Assembly: GCF_900455735.1 (NCBI RefSeq) | Contig: NZ_UAUI01000011.1 | Coordinates: 868,001-932,000, forward strand | DNA from: Rhodococcus wratislaviensis | GTDB lineage: Bacteria > Actinomycetota > Actinomycetes > Mycobacteriales > Mycobacteriaceae | Reading direction: 5' to 3' | DNA length: 64,000 bases | Part shown: in pieces, positions 55,415-63,535 of the stretch | Layout of the letters: the number at the start of each line of letters is the position of its first letter | How positions within the stretch are numbered: the stretch's first letter is position 1 | Notes under the pieces: model-generated | What the model saw: only the letters and a program-made list of their open reading frames with translations | The model's database searches: none | What the model was told of the DNA's origin: nothing | Program-made: the position numbers and the translations under genes

Positions 55415-55461
55415 TCCGACTCGGTTCAGGGAACTGCGCGAGATGAGTTTCCAGACTTCAG

Positions 55462-55535
55462 GGGCCTATAGCTCAGGCGGTTAGAGCGCTTCGCTGATAA
55501 CGAAGAGGTCGGAGGTTCAAGTCCTCCTAGGCCCA
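55462..55535 (+). tRNA. ileT: tRNA-Ile (GAT)
   Basis: A 74-nt cloverleaf: acceptor GGGCCTA/TAGGCCC, anticodon loop CTGATAA with anticodon GAT, T-loop GTTCAAGTC. CCA is not encoded. Confidence 0.97.
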
Positions 55536-55563
55536 CTCCTGGTGCCGGTGAAAGGTCATTCGC

Positions 55564-55665
55564 ATGAAGGTCCTCCTGTTCGTGGGAGCCGGAGTGCTGG
55601 TGGCAATCGGACTGACCAAGTTGCTTCGCGGCAACGAGGTGTGGCACGAGGTAACGGGGCCTTAG
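55564..55665 (+). CDS. DLW-39-like small membrane protein overlapping tRNA-Ala
   Basis: A 33-aa ORF (MKVLLFVGAGVLVAIGLTKL then LRGNEVWHEVTGP) between the two tRNAs. It has one hydrophobic helix (residues 2-20) and a short tail whose EVWHEVT resembles the D-L-W motif of the DLW-39 family, which occupies this same spot in other Actinobacteria. AAAGG lies about 9 nt before the ATG. The last codons GGG CCT TAG are the first bases of tRNA-Ala, an overlap of 10 nt. Function is unknown. Confidence 0.72.
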   Translation: MKVLLFVGAGVLVAIGLTKLLRGNEVWHEVTGP

Positions 55666-55728
55666 CTCAGTTGGTAGAGCGCTGCCTTTGCAAGGCAGAT
55701 GTCAGGAGTTCGAATCTCCTAGGCTCCA
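55656..55728 (+). tRNA. alaT: tRNA-Ala (TGC)
   Basis: A 73-nt cloverleaf: acceptor GGGGCCT/AGGCTCC with one G-T pair, anticodon TGC in CTTTGCAAG, T-loop GTTCGAATC. CCA is not encoded; the 5' end is shared with the stop codon of the DLW-39-like gene. Confidence 0.97.
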
Positions 55729-55746
55729 CAAGTACGAATACAGAAC

Positions 55747-55782
55747 AGTGTGCCCCGGATTCGGAAGAGTCCGGGGCACACT
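55747..55782 (+). terminator. Terminator of the tRNA unit
   Basis: A 16-bp stem (55747-55762 with 55767-55782, one G-T pair) capped by a GGAA tetraloop, 18 nt after tRNA-Ala. Confidence 0.85.
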
Positions 55783-55803
55783 GCTGTGCGAGGCTGGAAC
55801 GGG

Positions 55804-55822
55804 TGAGGTTACCCTTACTTCA
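55804..55822 (+). promoter_or_regulatory. Putative IdeR/DtxR iron box over leaderless promoter
   Basis: The 19-bp window TGAGGTTACCCTTACTTCA matches the IdeR consensus TWAGGTWAGSCTWACCTWA at 15 of 19 positions. It covers a -10 TACCCT (55810-55815) and ends on the A of the start codon at 55822. Confidence 0.5.
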
Positions 55823-56655
55823 TGACCGCACTCGATCCCGGAGCCCGTGAACGCCTCGACCCGCGCAGCCGCGTCGCATCCCACCACCGGACCGGCGAGG
55901 GAACCGCACGAATCGGCTACCCGATCGGAGTCCGCACGGTCACGGTCCGTGCACGCGAGTACGTCACACCCCGCATGCTGCGTCTGACGATCGGGGGCCC
56001 CGGCCTCGACGGGTTCCACACCTATCAGGCCGACGATCACGTCAAGATCGTGTTCCCCGATCCGGACGGGACCCGCCGCGTTCCGGTGGTGAACGACGCG
56101 ATGATGCTCGACTGGCCGCGACCGCTCCCGACCACGCGGAAATACACCGTCCGCCGCTACGACGCCGACACCCGCGAACTCGACCTGGACTTCGTGCTGC
56201 ACGACGGCGGTCTCGCATCGTCCTGGGCGACGACGGTCGCGATCGGCGACGACGTGACCATCGCCGGACCGCCCGGTGCGAAGGCATTCGCCCACAATTT
56301 CGACCACTACGTCTTCGCGGTCGATTCCACTGCGCTTCCGGCGGTCGCGCGGTGGCTCGACGAGTCCCCCGCGGACGTCTCGGCGCACGTCGTCATCGAG
56401 ACCGACGACGACGTCGGGCACGGCTACCCGCTGGCCGTGCGCGAGAACCTGGACGTCACGTGGCTCGTCCGCGACGGCAGCGAGTCCGCCCTGGCGTCGA
56501 CGGTGCAGTCGCTCGCGCTGCCCGAAGGCCGCTCGTTCCTGTTCGCGGCAGGAGAGGCGAATGACATCAAGCCTCTGCGCGCGTGGAGCCGGGACCGGAT
56601 GGATTCGCTGTTCACCGGATACTGGAAACGCGGAGTCGCGGGGCTGGACGACTGA
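55822..56655 (+). CDS. Siderophore-interacting protein (ferric-siderophore reductase)
   Basis: A 277-aa SIP-family flavoprotein. The FAD-binding motif RKYTVRRYD is near residue 111, HDGGLASSWA follows, and the C-terminal domain has the NAD(P)H-pocket GRSFLFAAGEAND segment. It releases iron from ferric siderophores in the cytoplasm by reduction. An iron-box-like element at the promoter suggests IdeR repression when iron is plentiful. No ribosome binding site is visible, fitting a leaderless mRNA. Confidence 0.9.
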   Translation: MTALDPGARERLDPRSRVASHHRTGEGTARIGYPIGVRTVTVRAREYVTPRMLRLTIGGPGLDGFHTYQADDHVKIVFPDPDGTRRVPVVNDAMMLDWPRPLPTTRKYTVRRYDADTRELDLDFVLHDGGLASSWATTVAIGDDVTIAGPPGAKAFAHNFDHYVFAVDSTALPAVARWLDESPADVSAHVVIETDDDVGHGYPLAVRENLDVTWLVRDGSESALASTVQSLALPEGRSFLFAAGEANDIKPLRAWSRDRMDSLFTGYWKRGVAGLDD

Positions 56656-56674
56656 CCGGCCCTACACTCGCACC

Positions 56675-57265
56675 ATGACCACGGTCCGGCCCGCACTCGC
56701 CCGCCGCGTGGCCGCCGCCGCGGTGATGCTCGGAATGCTGATCGCCGGCGGTGCCGCGCCCGCGAGTGCGCAGACCCGTCCACTCCAACCGATCGCCCTG
56801 GCGGTCTCCCTGCGCCTCGCGACGGCGGACGCGGTGGCGGCGGCCAAGTGGGGCACGCCGTCACCGATCGACGATCCCGCGCGCGAGGCGCAGGTTCTGG
56901 GTGCGGTCGCGGCGCAGGCGGCCGACGAGGGCCTGAGCGCGGTGCGGGTGCAGCAGATCTTCCGGGATCAGATCGAGGCCAACAAAGAGGTGCAGCGCGC
57001 CCTCTTCGGCTGGTGGAGTGTCGCACCCGGCTCCGCGCCGACCGTCCGGCCGGACCTGACGCAGGTCCGTCCGGTGATCGACCGCCAGAACACGGACATC
57101 CTGCTGCAGCTGCGCGAGCAGGAGGCCGTGCTCGCCGGCCCGGATTGCGTGCCCGCACTCGTCGACGCCGCGGTCGCGGTGGCGGCCGAACAGCGTCTCG
57201 ACCCACTGCATCAGGCCACGCTGGCGCGTGCGCTCGTGTCGATCTGCGGGCCGGTCCGCGACTGA
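56675..57265 (+). CDS. Secreted chorismate mutase (AroQ gamma type)
   Basis: A 196-aa protein with a signal peptide (residues 1-33, ending ASAQT) and an all-helical mutase domain: RLATADAVAAAKW, the VRVQQIFRDQIEANKEVQ helix and a C-terminal Cys-containing pair. This is the exported *AroQ type known from M. tuberculosis (Rv1885c). It converts chorismate to prephenate outside the cytoplasm, for reasons still debated. TACACT ends 6 nt before ATG 56675 and there is no RBS, so it is probably leaderless. Confidence 0.87.
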   Translation: MTTVRPALARRVAAAAVMLGMLIAGGAAPASAQTRPLQPIALAVSLRLATADAVAAAKWGTPSPIDDPAREAQVLGAVAAQAADEGLSAVRVQQIFRDQIEANKEVQRALFGWWSVAPGSAPTVRPDLTQVRPVIDRQNTDILLQLREQEAVLAGPDCVPALVDAAVAVAAEQRLDPLHQATLARALVSICGPVRD

Positions 57266-57315
57266 CTGGCCGTTTCGACATGGTCCGACAAGATGTCGCC
57301 AACTAGACTGGGGGC

Positions 57316-58287
57316 ATGATCTCCAAGGTCGCGACGCTCCTCCTCGATCGTGTCTCGATGTTCGAGTTCGGGGTGGTCTGTGAAGTGTTCGGAATCGACC
57401 GCACCGAACACGGGGTTCCGCCGTTCGACTTCCGCATCTGCGGGATCCGTCCCGACGAACCGCTCGCGTCGATCACGCCGGGGCTGACGCTGTCTGCCGA
57501 CTATGGGCTGGATTCCCTGCGCGACGCCGATCTCGTCGTGGTCCCGCCGCCGGGGGCGCAGTCCGACTTCCCGGTGGAGGCGCTCGACGCGGTGCGCGCC
57601 GCGGCGGGTGCCGGCGCCATCGTCCTCAGCCTGTGCTCGGGTGTCTTCCTGCTCGGCGAGGCCGGACTGCTGGACGGGCGCAAATGCACCACCCACTGGG
57701 AGTACGTCGACGAACTGGCCACCCGGTTCCCGACGGCGACCGTCGACCCCGACGTCCTGTTCGTCGACGAGGGCAACCTCGTCACCAGTGCGGGTACCGC
57801 GGCAGGCATCGACGCGTGCCTGCACGTGGTCCGCCGCGAGCTCGGTTCCACCGTCGCCAACACGATCGCCCGCAGGATGGTCGTTCCGCCGCAACGCGAC
57901 GGGGGACAGCGCCAGTTCATCGAGCAGCCGGTGGTCGCGTGCACGTCGGACAGCCTCAGCGAGACGATGGCGTGGATGAGCGAAAATCTCGAGTTGCCAC
58001 ACACGGTCGACGAGCTCGCGACCCGCTCGTCCATGTCGACGCGCACGTTCGCCCGCAAATTCGCGGCCGAGACGGGCACCACCCCCGTCAAGTGGCTGAC
58101 GACACAGCGGGTCCTCTACGCGCAGCAGCTACTCGAGGGCACCGACCTCGGTCTCGAGGCGATCTCGAGACGCAGCGGTTTCGGGTCCGGTGCCCTGCTG
58201 CGGCACCACTTCAACCGGGTGGTCGGCGTCGCGCCCGCCGACTATCGACGCCGGTTCGGCTGCAACACGGCCGAACTCACGCAATGA
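57316..58287 (+). CDS. GlxA-family AraC-type transcriptional regulator
   Basis: A 323-aa regulator with an N-terminal DJ-1/PfpI-like domain (about residues 3-170; LSLCSGVFLLGEAG holds the Cys elbow) and a C-terminal double helix-turn-helix of the AraC type (about 220-315; STRTFARKFAAETG and ISRRSGFGSGALLRHHF). Such proteins sense small metabolites. TAGACT at 57304-57309 is 6 nt before the ATG, indicating a leaderless transcript. Its last 11 bp overlap the 3' end of the convergent secreted-protein gene. Confidence 0.88.
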   Translation: MISKVATLLLDRVSMFEFGVVCEVFGIDRTEHGVPPFDFRICGIRPDEPLASITPGLTLSADYGLDSLRDADLVVVPPPGAQSDFPVEALDAVRAAAGAGAIVLSLCSGVFLLGEAGLLDGRKCTTHWEYVDELATRFPTATVDPDVLFVDEGNLVTSAGTAAGIDACLHVVRRELGSTVANTIARRMVVPPQRDGGQRQFIEQPVVACTSDSLSETMAWMSENLELPHTVDELATRSSMSTRTFARKFAAETGTTPVKWLTTQRVLYAQQLLEGTDLGLEAISRRSGFGSGALLRHHFNRVVGVAPADYRRRFGCNTAELTQ

Positions 58288-58741
58288 ACGTGCCGATGGC
58301 CGGGTTCGCCTGGCAGATCGGGCTGCTTCCGAAGTTGATCGATCCGAACGCCGTCGCCACCACGTTCCCGACGCCGGTGTTCACCGTCGCGGACAGGAAG
58401 GGGTAGACGCCGCCGAGGTTCACGATCCCCGAACGTCCGCTGTCGGTGTTGACCCAGGCCACGGTGACCTGCGCGGCTGCCGGGATCGGTGGCGCGGCGG
58501 GGCGTGACTCGAAGCGGATGTCGCCGTCGGCGATGGGCGGTGACGCCTCCGGCCCGGACTGTCCGGTGAGCGCCGTCAACGACATCAGGCTGCCCTGGTT
58601 CGGACAGCCGATGGTCAGGGCCGGCCCGCCGAACGGGTGGGGTGGGTCGGCGCCGGCGGGGCCGGCCGTCAGCACAGCCGCGGCGGCGGCGATCGGAAAG
58701 GTGACGGCGGCGATGCGATGGACGATACGTCTGGCGGTCAT
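58277..58741 (-). CDS. Secreted protein of unknown function
   Basis: A 154-aa protein. ATG at 58741 has GAGGAG 6 nt upstream and yields a signal peptide (MTARRIVHRIAAVTFPIAAA onward, cleavage after AGAD near residue 34). The mature part is about 120 residues, rich in Gly, Pro and Ala, with two cysteines (IGCPNQG and SPICQAN) that could form a disulfide. It resembles short MPT63/Rv-type secreted Mycobacteriales proteins only in outline; I do not recognise the family. It diverges from the alpha/beta-hydrolase gene. Confidence 0.78.
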   Translation of the reverse strand: MTARRIVHRIAAVTFPIAAAAAVLTAGPAGADPPHPFGGPALTIGCPNQGSLMSLTALTGQSGPEASPPIADGDIRFESRPAAPPIPAAAQVTVAWVNTDSGRSGIVNLGGVYPFLSATVNTGVGNVVATAFGSINFGSSPICQANPAIGTFIA

Positions 58742-58857
58742 GTCTGCTCCTCGGAACGGATCCTCGCGCTGGTGCGCATCTGCCTGCGGGATACCCCTGG
58801 TACAAGCCGTGAAACGAAGACAGGACACCAGGACGGTTGTCCACCTAGGATTCGCAG

Positions 58858-60531
58858 ATGCCGGAGACAGCGCCTTCCGTTCCCTCCCGACTGCGGGACG
58901 GGTCCGTGCGCTACGCACGGTCGCTCCACCCCGTCGGCCTCGCGTTCGCGTTGCTGTTCTTCGTGTGGTCGATGACGCCGTCGCTGCTGCCCCGGCCGTG
59001 GTATCTGCAGGCGGTGGCGACGGGCATCAGCCTGGCCACCGGTTACGCCGTCGGCTGCTTCGTCGCCTGGGTGGTGCGTAAGTGCGGGGTCGAACCGCAC
59101 TACTCACCGAAGGCCCGTCGGATCGGGTGGTGGGTTCTGCTGGGGGCCGCCGTGATCCTCGTTCCCACCTTCCTGGTGCTGGGGTCGTGGTGGCAGCAGA
59201 TCGTCCGCGATCTGGTCGGCACCGATCGCGCGAACCGCACCTACTACCTGCTGATCCTTATGATCTCGTTCGCCGTCGCGGCACTGCTGCTGGCCGCCGG
59301 GAGGGGACTCCGCAATGCCGCACGGCGATTGACCGCCGTCGGATTGCGCTACGTACCCGCGCCGGTCGCGAAGATCGCGAGCGTCGTCGTACTGGTCGCC
59401 GTCCTCTTCTTCGTCGTCAACGGCGCCCTCTACGCGGGCCTGCTCGCCCTCGCCAACGGCAGCCTCGCCGCCGCCGACCACGACACGGCCGCCGGCGTCA
59501 CCCAGCCCACCGCGCCGGAACGGTCGGGCTCACCGGACTCGGCGGAACCCTGGGATTCACTGGGCAAGGAGGGGCGCACCTTCGTCGCCGGTGGTCCGTC
59601 GGCGGAAGACATCACCGCCCTCACCGGGCGCCCGGCGCTCACACCGATCCGCGCGTACGCGGGTCGCGACTCCGCGGACACCGTCGAGGAGGTCGCGCAC
59701 CACGTGGTGGCCGAACTGAAACGCACCGGCGCCTACGACCGCGCGGTCCTGGCCGTCGCCACGACGACCGGTCGCGGCTGGGTCAACCAGGACGTCGCGT
59801 CCTCGCTCGAGTACCTGAACGACGGCGACACCGCGATCGCGTCGATGCAGTACTCGTTCCTCCCCAGCCCACTCGCGTTCATCGCCGACCGGGAGACACC
59901 GATGGTGGCAGGCAGGGCGCTGTTCGAGGCCGTCTACGCCGAATGGGCTGCGTTGCCGCAGGAGTCGCGGCCGAAGCTGGTGGTGTTCGGCGAGAGCCTC
60001 GGCTCGTACGGGGGACAGGCCGCGTTCGTCGCGGGCCAGGACATGCTGGCCCGCGTCGACGGCGCACTGTGGGTGGGAACGCCCAACTTCACCGAACAGT
60101 GGACCCGGATAACCGAGAACCGCGACCCCGGGTCGTTCCAGCGGGTCCCGGTGATCGAGGACGGCGCCGGAATACGCTTCGCCGGAAATCCCGCCGACCT
60201 CGAACTCGACGGTCCGTGGGGCGACAGTCGGGTGGTCTACTGGCAGCACGCCGGCGACCCCATCACCTGGTGGTCGCTCGACCTCCTGCTGAACCGCCCC
60301 GACTGGCTACGCGAGCCCCACGGTCCGGACGTGGATCCCGGAATGCGGTGGATCCCGTTCGTGACGTTCTGGCAGGTCACCCTCGACATGGTGTTCTCGG
60401 CGGACGTTCCCCCCGGGCACGGGCACAACTACGGGGAGGACGCCGTCGACATGTGGGCCGCGATCCTGCAGCCGCCCGGCTGGACGCCGGGCGACACCGA
60501 GCGAGCGCGCGCCCTACTGGCCGGGGAGTGA
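58858..60531 (+). CDS. Membrane alpha/beta-hydrolase of the actinobacterial DUF family
   Basis: A 557-aa protein with four to five N-terminal membrane helices (about residues 25-205) and a C-terminal alpha/beta-hydrolase domain (about 245-545) that has the nucleophile elbow VVFGESLGSYGG (Ser near 382). The domain probably faces outside and may act on envelope lipids, but the substrate is unknown. TAGGAT at 58846-58851 is 6 nt before ATG 58858 with no RBS, so the mRNA is likely leaderless. The stop overlaps the convergent cwsA end by 18 bp. Confidence 0.83.
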   Translation: MPETAPSVPSRLRDGSVRYARSLHPVGLAFALLFFVWSMTPSLLPRPWYLQAVATGISLATGYAVGCFVAWVVRKCGVEPHYSPKARRIGWWVLLGAAVILVPTFLVLGSWWQQIVRDLVGTDRANRTYYLLILMISFAVAALLLAAGRGLRNAARRLTAVGLRYVPAPVAKIASVVVLVAVLFFVVNGALYAGLLALANGSLAAADHDTAAGVTQPTAPERSGSPDSAEPWDSLGKEGRTFVAGGPSAEDITALTGRPALTPIRAYAGRDSADTVEEVAHHVVAELKRTGAYDRAVLAVATTTGRGWVNQDVASSLEYLNDGDTAIASMQYSFLPSPLAFIADRETPMVAGRALFEAVYAEWAALPQESRPKLVVFGESLGSYGGQAAFVAGQDMLARVDGALWVGTPNFTEQWTRITENRDPGSFQRVPVIEDGAGIRFAGNPADLELDGPWGDSRVVYWQHAGDPITWWSLDLLLNRPDWLREPHGPDVDPGMRWIPFVTFWQVTLDMVFSADVPPGHGHNYGEDAVDMWAAILQPPGWTPGDTERARALLAGE

Positions 60532-61074
60532 CGGGTCAGTAGGGGTGAGGGGCTTCGTCGCCGTGGGCGGCGTGGGCTCCTGCGTGTCCGCGCTGTCGAG
60601 GTCGCGCAGGTTCGGGGGAGCGGACGCGACGCGCGGCTGCTCGCGGCGGCGGCTCTTGACGAACACCGCGCCACCGGCGACGGCGGCACCCACGAGGACG
60701 ACGATCGCGATGCGACGGCCCTTCCGCGACTTCTTCTCCTCGACCGGTGCTACGGCCGAGGTCAGGGGGCGAACGACATCCTGGGCGACCTTCTTCACCG
60801 GTACGGTCCGGGCGCGTTCGTAGCCCTTCTTGGCCAGCGAGGCCCCTTGACGGCCGAGGAACAGACTGAGCTGGCCGGCACCGCGGGCCGTCGCGAGTGC
60901 CGCCGCGCGTGCGTAGCGCCGCGCCTGATCGACAGCCTCGGATTCCTTGACGCGGGAAGCCGAATCCTCGACGTGGGCCAGAGCGGTCTCGACTCGTTCG
61001 GAGACCTGCTCCTGCAGGGTCTCGGCGCGTTCGGTCGGAAGCAGATTCGTGAGGGACTCCGTCGCTCGTGTCAT
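60514..61074 (-). CDS. cwsA: CwsA-like cell-wall synthesis protein
   Basis: A 186-aa protein with helical, charged N-terminal 110 residues, one membrane helix (about 122-140; RIAIVVLVGAAVAGGAVF) and a Pro/Thr-rich tail. It takes the position of CwsA (Rv0008c) beside ppiA, with the same topology; mycobacterial CwsA interacts with CrgA and Wag31 and influences polar growth. Primary-sequence similarity is low, so the name rests mainly on synteny and architecture. Confidence 0.7.
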   Translation of the reverse strand: MTRATESLTNLLPTERAETLQEQVSERVETALAHVEDSASRVKESEAVDQARRYARAAALATARGAGQLSLFLGRQGASLAKKGYERARTVPVKKVAQDVVRPLTSAVAPVEEKKSRKGRRIAIVVLVGAAVAGGAVFVKSRRREQPRVASAPPNLRDLDSADTQEPTPPTATKPLTPTDPSLPGQ

Positions 61075-61174
61075 GTCCCCACTTTGTCACAAGAACCGCG
61101 AGCACGAACCGATCCGAAGTACTCGAGTCACCGCGGCGGAACCACACGGAACCCCACAATGGCAACATGGTGGT

Positions 61175-61702
61175 GTGACTTCACCTCATCAGACCGCAAC
61201 CGCAACGCTGCACACCAACCGCGGCGACATCAAGATCGCGCTGTTCGGCAACCACGCGCCCAAGACCGTCGAGAACTTCGTCGGCCTGGCCGACGGTTCG
61301 AAGGACTACAGCACCGCCAACGCCGGTGGCACCGACTCCGGACCGTTCTACGACGGCGCCGTCTTCCACCGCGTCATCGACGGATTCATGATCCAGGGCG
61401 GCGACCCCACGGGCACCGGCGCCGGTGGCCCGGGCTACAAGTTCGGCGACGAGTTCCACCCGGAACTGCAGTTCGACCGCGCATACATCCTGGCCATGGC
61501 GAACGCAGGCCCGGGAACCAACGGTTCGCAGTTCTTCATCACCACCGGCCCGACGCCGCACCTCAACCGTCGCCACACCATCTTCGGTGAGGTCGTCGAC
61601 GAGGAGTCGAAGAAGGTCGTCGACGCCATCTCCACCACCGCCACCGATCGCGCGGACCGTCCGCTCGAGCCGGTCGTGATCAACAGCGTCACCATCGCGT
61701 AG
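61175..61702 (+). CDS. ppiA: Peptidyl-prolyl cis-trans isomerase, cyclophilin type
   Basis: A 175-aa cytoplasmic cyclophilin. The active-site stretches VFHRVIDGFMIQGGDPTGTG, ANAGPGTNGSQFFIT and HLNRRHTIFGEV are complete. GTG at 61175 is chosen because CAACAT at 61163-61168 could act as a -10 only 6 nt upstream and the longer frame overlaps the divergent cwsA gene. It catalyses proline isomerisation in protein folding. Confidence 0.92.
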   Translation: MTSPHQTATATLHTNRGDIKIALFGNHAPKTVENFVGLADGSKDYSTANAGGTDSGPFYDGAVFHRVIDGFMIQGGDPTGTGAGGPGYKFGDEFHPELQFDRAYILAMANAGPGTNGSQFFITTGPTPHLNRRHTIFGEVVDEESKKVVDAISTTATDRADRPLEPVVINSVTIA

Positions 61703-61715
61703 GGAACCGCAGCAC

Positions 61716-62633
61716 ATGACCAACCCCGGCTGGGGCGGTGCCGCGAACGAGGGCACTCCGCCCCAGCCGCGGTGCGTCCGCCACCCCGATCGCCCCACTG
61801 CACTGTCGTGCAATCGGTGTGGTCGTCCCGCCTGCCCCGAATGCCTGCGCGAAGCGGCCGTCGGCTACCAGTGTGTCGACTGCGTCGCCGCCGGGCAGCG
61901 TGATGTCCGGCCGGTCCGCAACGTCGCCGGCGCCGTCACCACGCAGCGTGCGACACCGCTCGTGACGTACATCCTGATGGCCGCGAACGTCGGCATCTTC
62001 CTGATCACCGCGGCGCAATCCCGCAGCATCATGCAGAACCAGGCCGGATCGAAGCTCTTCGCGGACTGGGCTCTGTTCCCACCCGCCGTCGTGGACGGGC
62101 AGATCGTCCGCGTGCTCGGCAGCGGATTCCTCCACTTCGGCATCATTCACCTGGCCGTCAACATGTTCGCGCTGTGGGTGATCGGCCGCGACACCGAACT
62201 GGTCCTCGGGCGTGCCCGCTACGCCTGCGTGTACTTCGCGTCGCTGCTCGGCGGTTCCGCCGCGGTGATGCTGTTCCAACTCGGCGCGGTCACCGCAGGT
62301 GCGTCGGGCGCCGTCTTCGGCCTGATGGGCGCTCAGGCCGTCATCCTGCTGCGTCTGCGACGAAGCCCCGCACCGGTGATCTCGGTGATCGCCATCAACG
62401 TGATCATCAGCATCACGATCCCGGGCATCTCACTGTGGGGGCATCTCGGCGGCCTGGTCGCCGGAGCCGCGGCCACCGCAGGAATCCTCTACGGGCCCCA
62501 ACTGCTGGGCGTCGGGAACAACCGGGAGAAGGCCGTCATCGTCGGCTGGGTCTGCCTCGGCGTCGTGGTGCTGGTGCCACTGGCCGTCATCGCCGTCCGC
62601 ACCCTGCAGTTGCGCGCGAGCTTCGGCTACTGA
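61716..62633 (+). CDS. Rhomboid family intramembrane serine protease
   Basis: A 305-aa membrane protease with six to seven helices. The catalytic Ser lies in GASGAVFG (about residue 197) and the His in WGHLGG (about 242). The N-terminal cytoplasmic part has a Cys/His cluster (CVRHPDRP, CNRCGRPACPECL, CVDC, about residues 20-58) that looks like a B-box-type zinc site. Substrates are unknown. It follows ppiA by 13 bp and is likely co-transcribed. Confidence 0.9.
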   Translation: MTNPGWGGAANEGTPPQPRCVRHPDRPTALSCNRCGRPACPECLREAAVGYQCVDCVAAGQRDVRPVRNVAGAVTTQRATPLVTYILMAANVGIFLITAAQSRSIMQNQAGSKLFADWALFPPAVVDGQIVRVLGSGFLHFGIIHLAVNMFALWVIGRDTELVLGRARYACVYFASLLGGSAAVMLFQLGAVTAGASGAVFGLMGAQAVILLRLRRSPAPVISVIAINVIISITIPGISLWGHLGGLVAGAAATAGILYGPQLLGVGNNREKAVIVGWVCLGVVVLVPLAVIAVRTLQLRASFGY

Positions 62634-63079
62634 CCCCGGCCCACCAGACGATGCACCGCGAGGGCATCGAACACGTCCTCCGGATTGGTGCCGAGATCCC
62701 AGCGGCCGAAGATCAGGAGGCGTTCGGTGCCGTCCTCGGTGCGCACGTCGATCTCGAGCATCGGTACCCGGCGGCCCAGCCGGGGATAGCGCACGAGCCG
62801 CGCGCGGTCGATCTCCGAGCGGGCATACCCGTGGCGGCCGGTCAGCCGGTTCACCACGATCCCGCCGCCCTCCTTGTCGACGGCGAGGCGCGGGCGTTGC
62901 CGAAGCGCCGACGCGGCGGTCAGCAGCAGTCCGAGGGCGGCGACGCACACGAGGACACGGCCCGCCGGCTCGGTCGACACGGCGAGTCCCGCGACCCCCA
63001 GCGCGAGTCCGCCCGCAGCGAGCGCGATCACCGCGCCGAGGGGCGTCGACCACTCCAACGGTGCCTCGTCAGCAGACAT
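62627..63079 (-). CDS. PH domain membrane protein (Rv0010c-like)
   Basis: A 150-aa protein with two membrane helices (about residues 12-32 and 38-57) and a C-terminal bPH-type domain (PRLAVDKEGGGIVVNRLTG onward, ending FDALAVHRLVG). ATG at 63079 is preferred over a GTG six bases upstream. The last bases overlap the rhomboid gene end. It lies before crgA as in mycobacteria. Function unknown. Confidence 0.82.
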   Translation of the reverse strand: MSADEAPLEWSTPLGAVIALAAGGLALGVAGLAVSTEPAGRVLVCVAALGLLLTAASALRQRPRLAVDKEGGGIVVNRLTGRHGYARSEIDRARLVRYPRLGRRVPMLEIDVRTEDGTERLLIFGRWDLGTNPEDVFDALAVHRLVGRGQ

Positions 63080-63096
63080 CAGCACTCGACCTGCGG

Positions 63097-63118
63097 CTAT
63101 CCACAGGGGTTGTCCACA
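63097..63118 (+). promoter_or_regulatory. DnaA-box pair upstream of the PH-domain gene
   Basis: CTATCCACA (63097-63105, one mismatch) and TTGTCCACA (63110-63118, the high-affinity actinobacterial form) in the same orientation, 13 bp apart start to start, in the 73-bp gap between the PH-domain gene and crgA. Confidence 0.6.
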
Positions 63119-63152
63119 TTGGGGATGAATGACATGGGTGTAATTGTGACCG

Positions 63153-63416
63153 TCAACGCCAGCGCATCGTCATGATCAGACCGACCACCATGAAGCCGAA
63201 TCCGATGAGGAAGTTGTAGGCACCGAGGTTGTTCATCCACTCGAGCTGGTCGGCGGCCAGGTAGTAGACGAGCAGCCACACCAGGCCGACCAGCATGAAC
63301 CCGAGCATCACCGAGACGTACAGGGTGCTCGAGGGGCCGGCCTTCACCTTCACCGGGGTGCGGCTCGCAGGGTTGATCGTGTAATCGGTCTTCTTTCGGA
63401 CCTTCGACTTCGGCAT
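63153..63416 (-). CDS. crgA: Cell division protein CrgA
   Basis: An 87-aa membrane protein: a basic N-terminal tail ([13 protein letters not shown]), two membrane helices (about residues 31-52 and 67-84) and the short loop between them. CrgA recruits septal factors and interacts with FtsZ, FtsQ, FtsI and CwsA in mycobacteria. GAGGA lies about 5 nt before ATG 63416. Confidence 0.93.
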   Translation of the reverse strand: MPKSKVRKKTDYTINPASRTPVKVKAGPSSTLYVSVMLGFMLVGLVWLLVYYLAADQLEWMNNLGAYNFLIGFGFMVVGLIMTMRWR

Positions 63417-63535
63417 GACGTCCTCGTTCGTGCGGCTCTACGGGAATGTGGGCAGGTAGATTCGGAAATACCTGCGTGTGTACACGCTAACGTAGCCGCG
63501 ATTCGCGCGGCGAGGACGAGGGGACGGAAACACCG

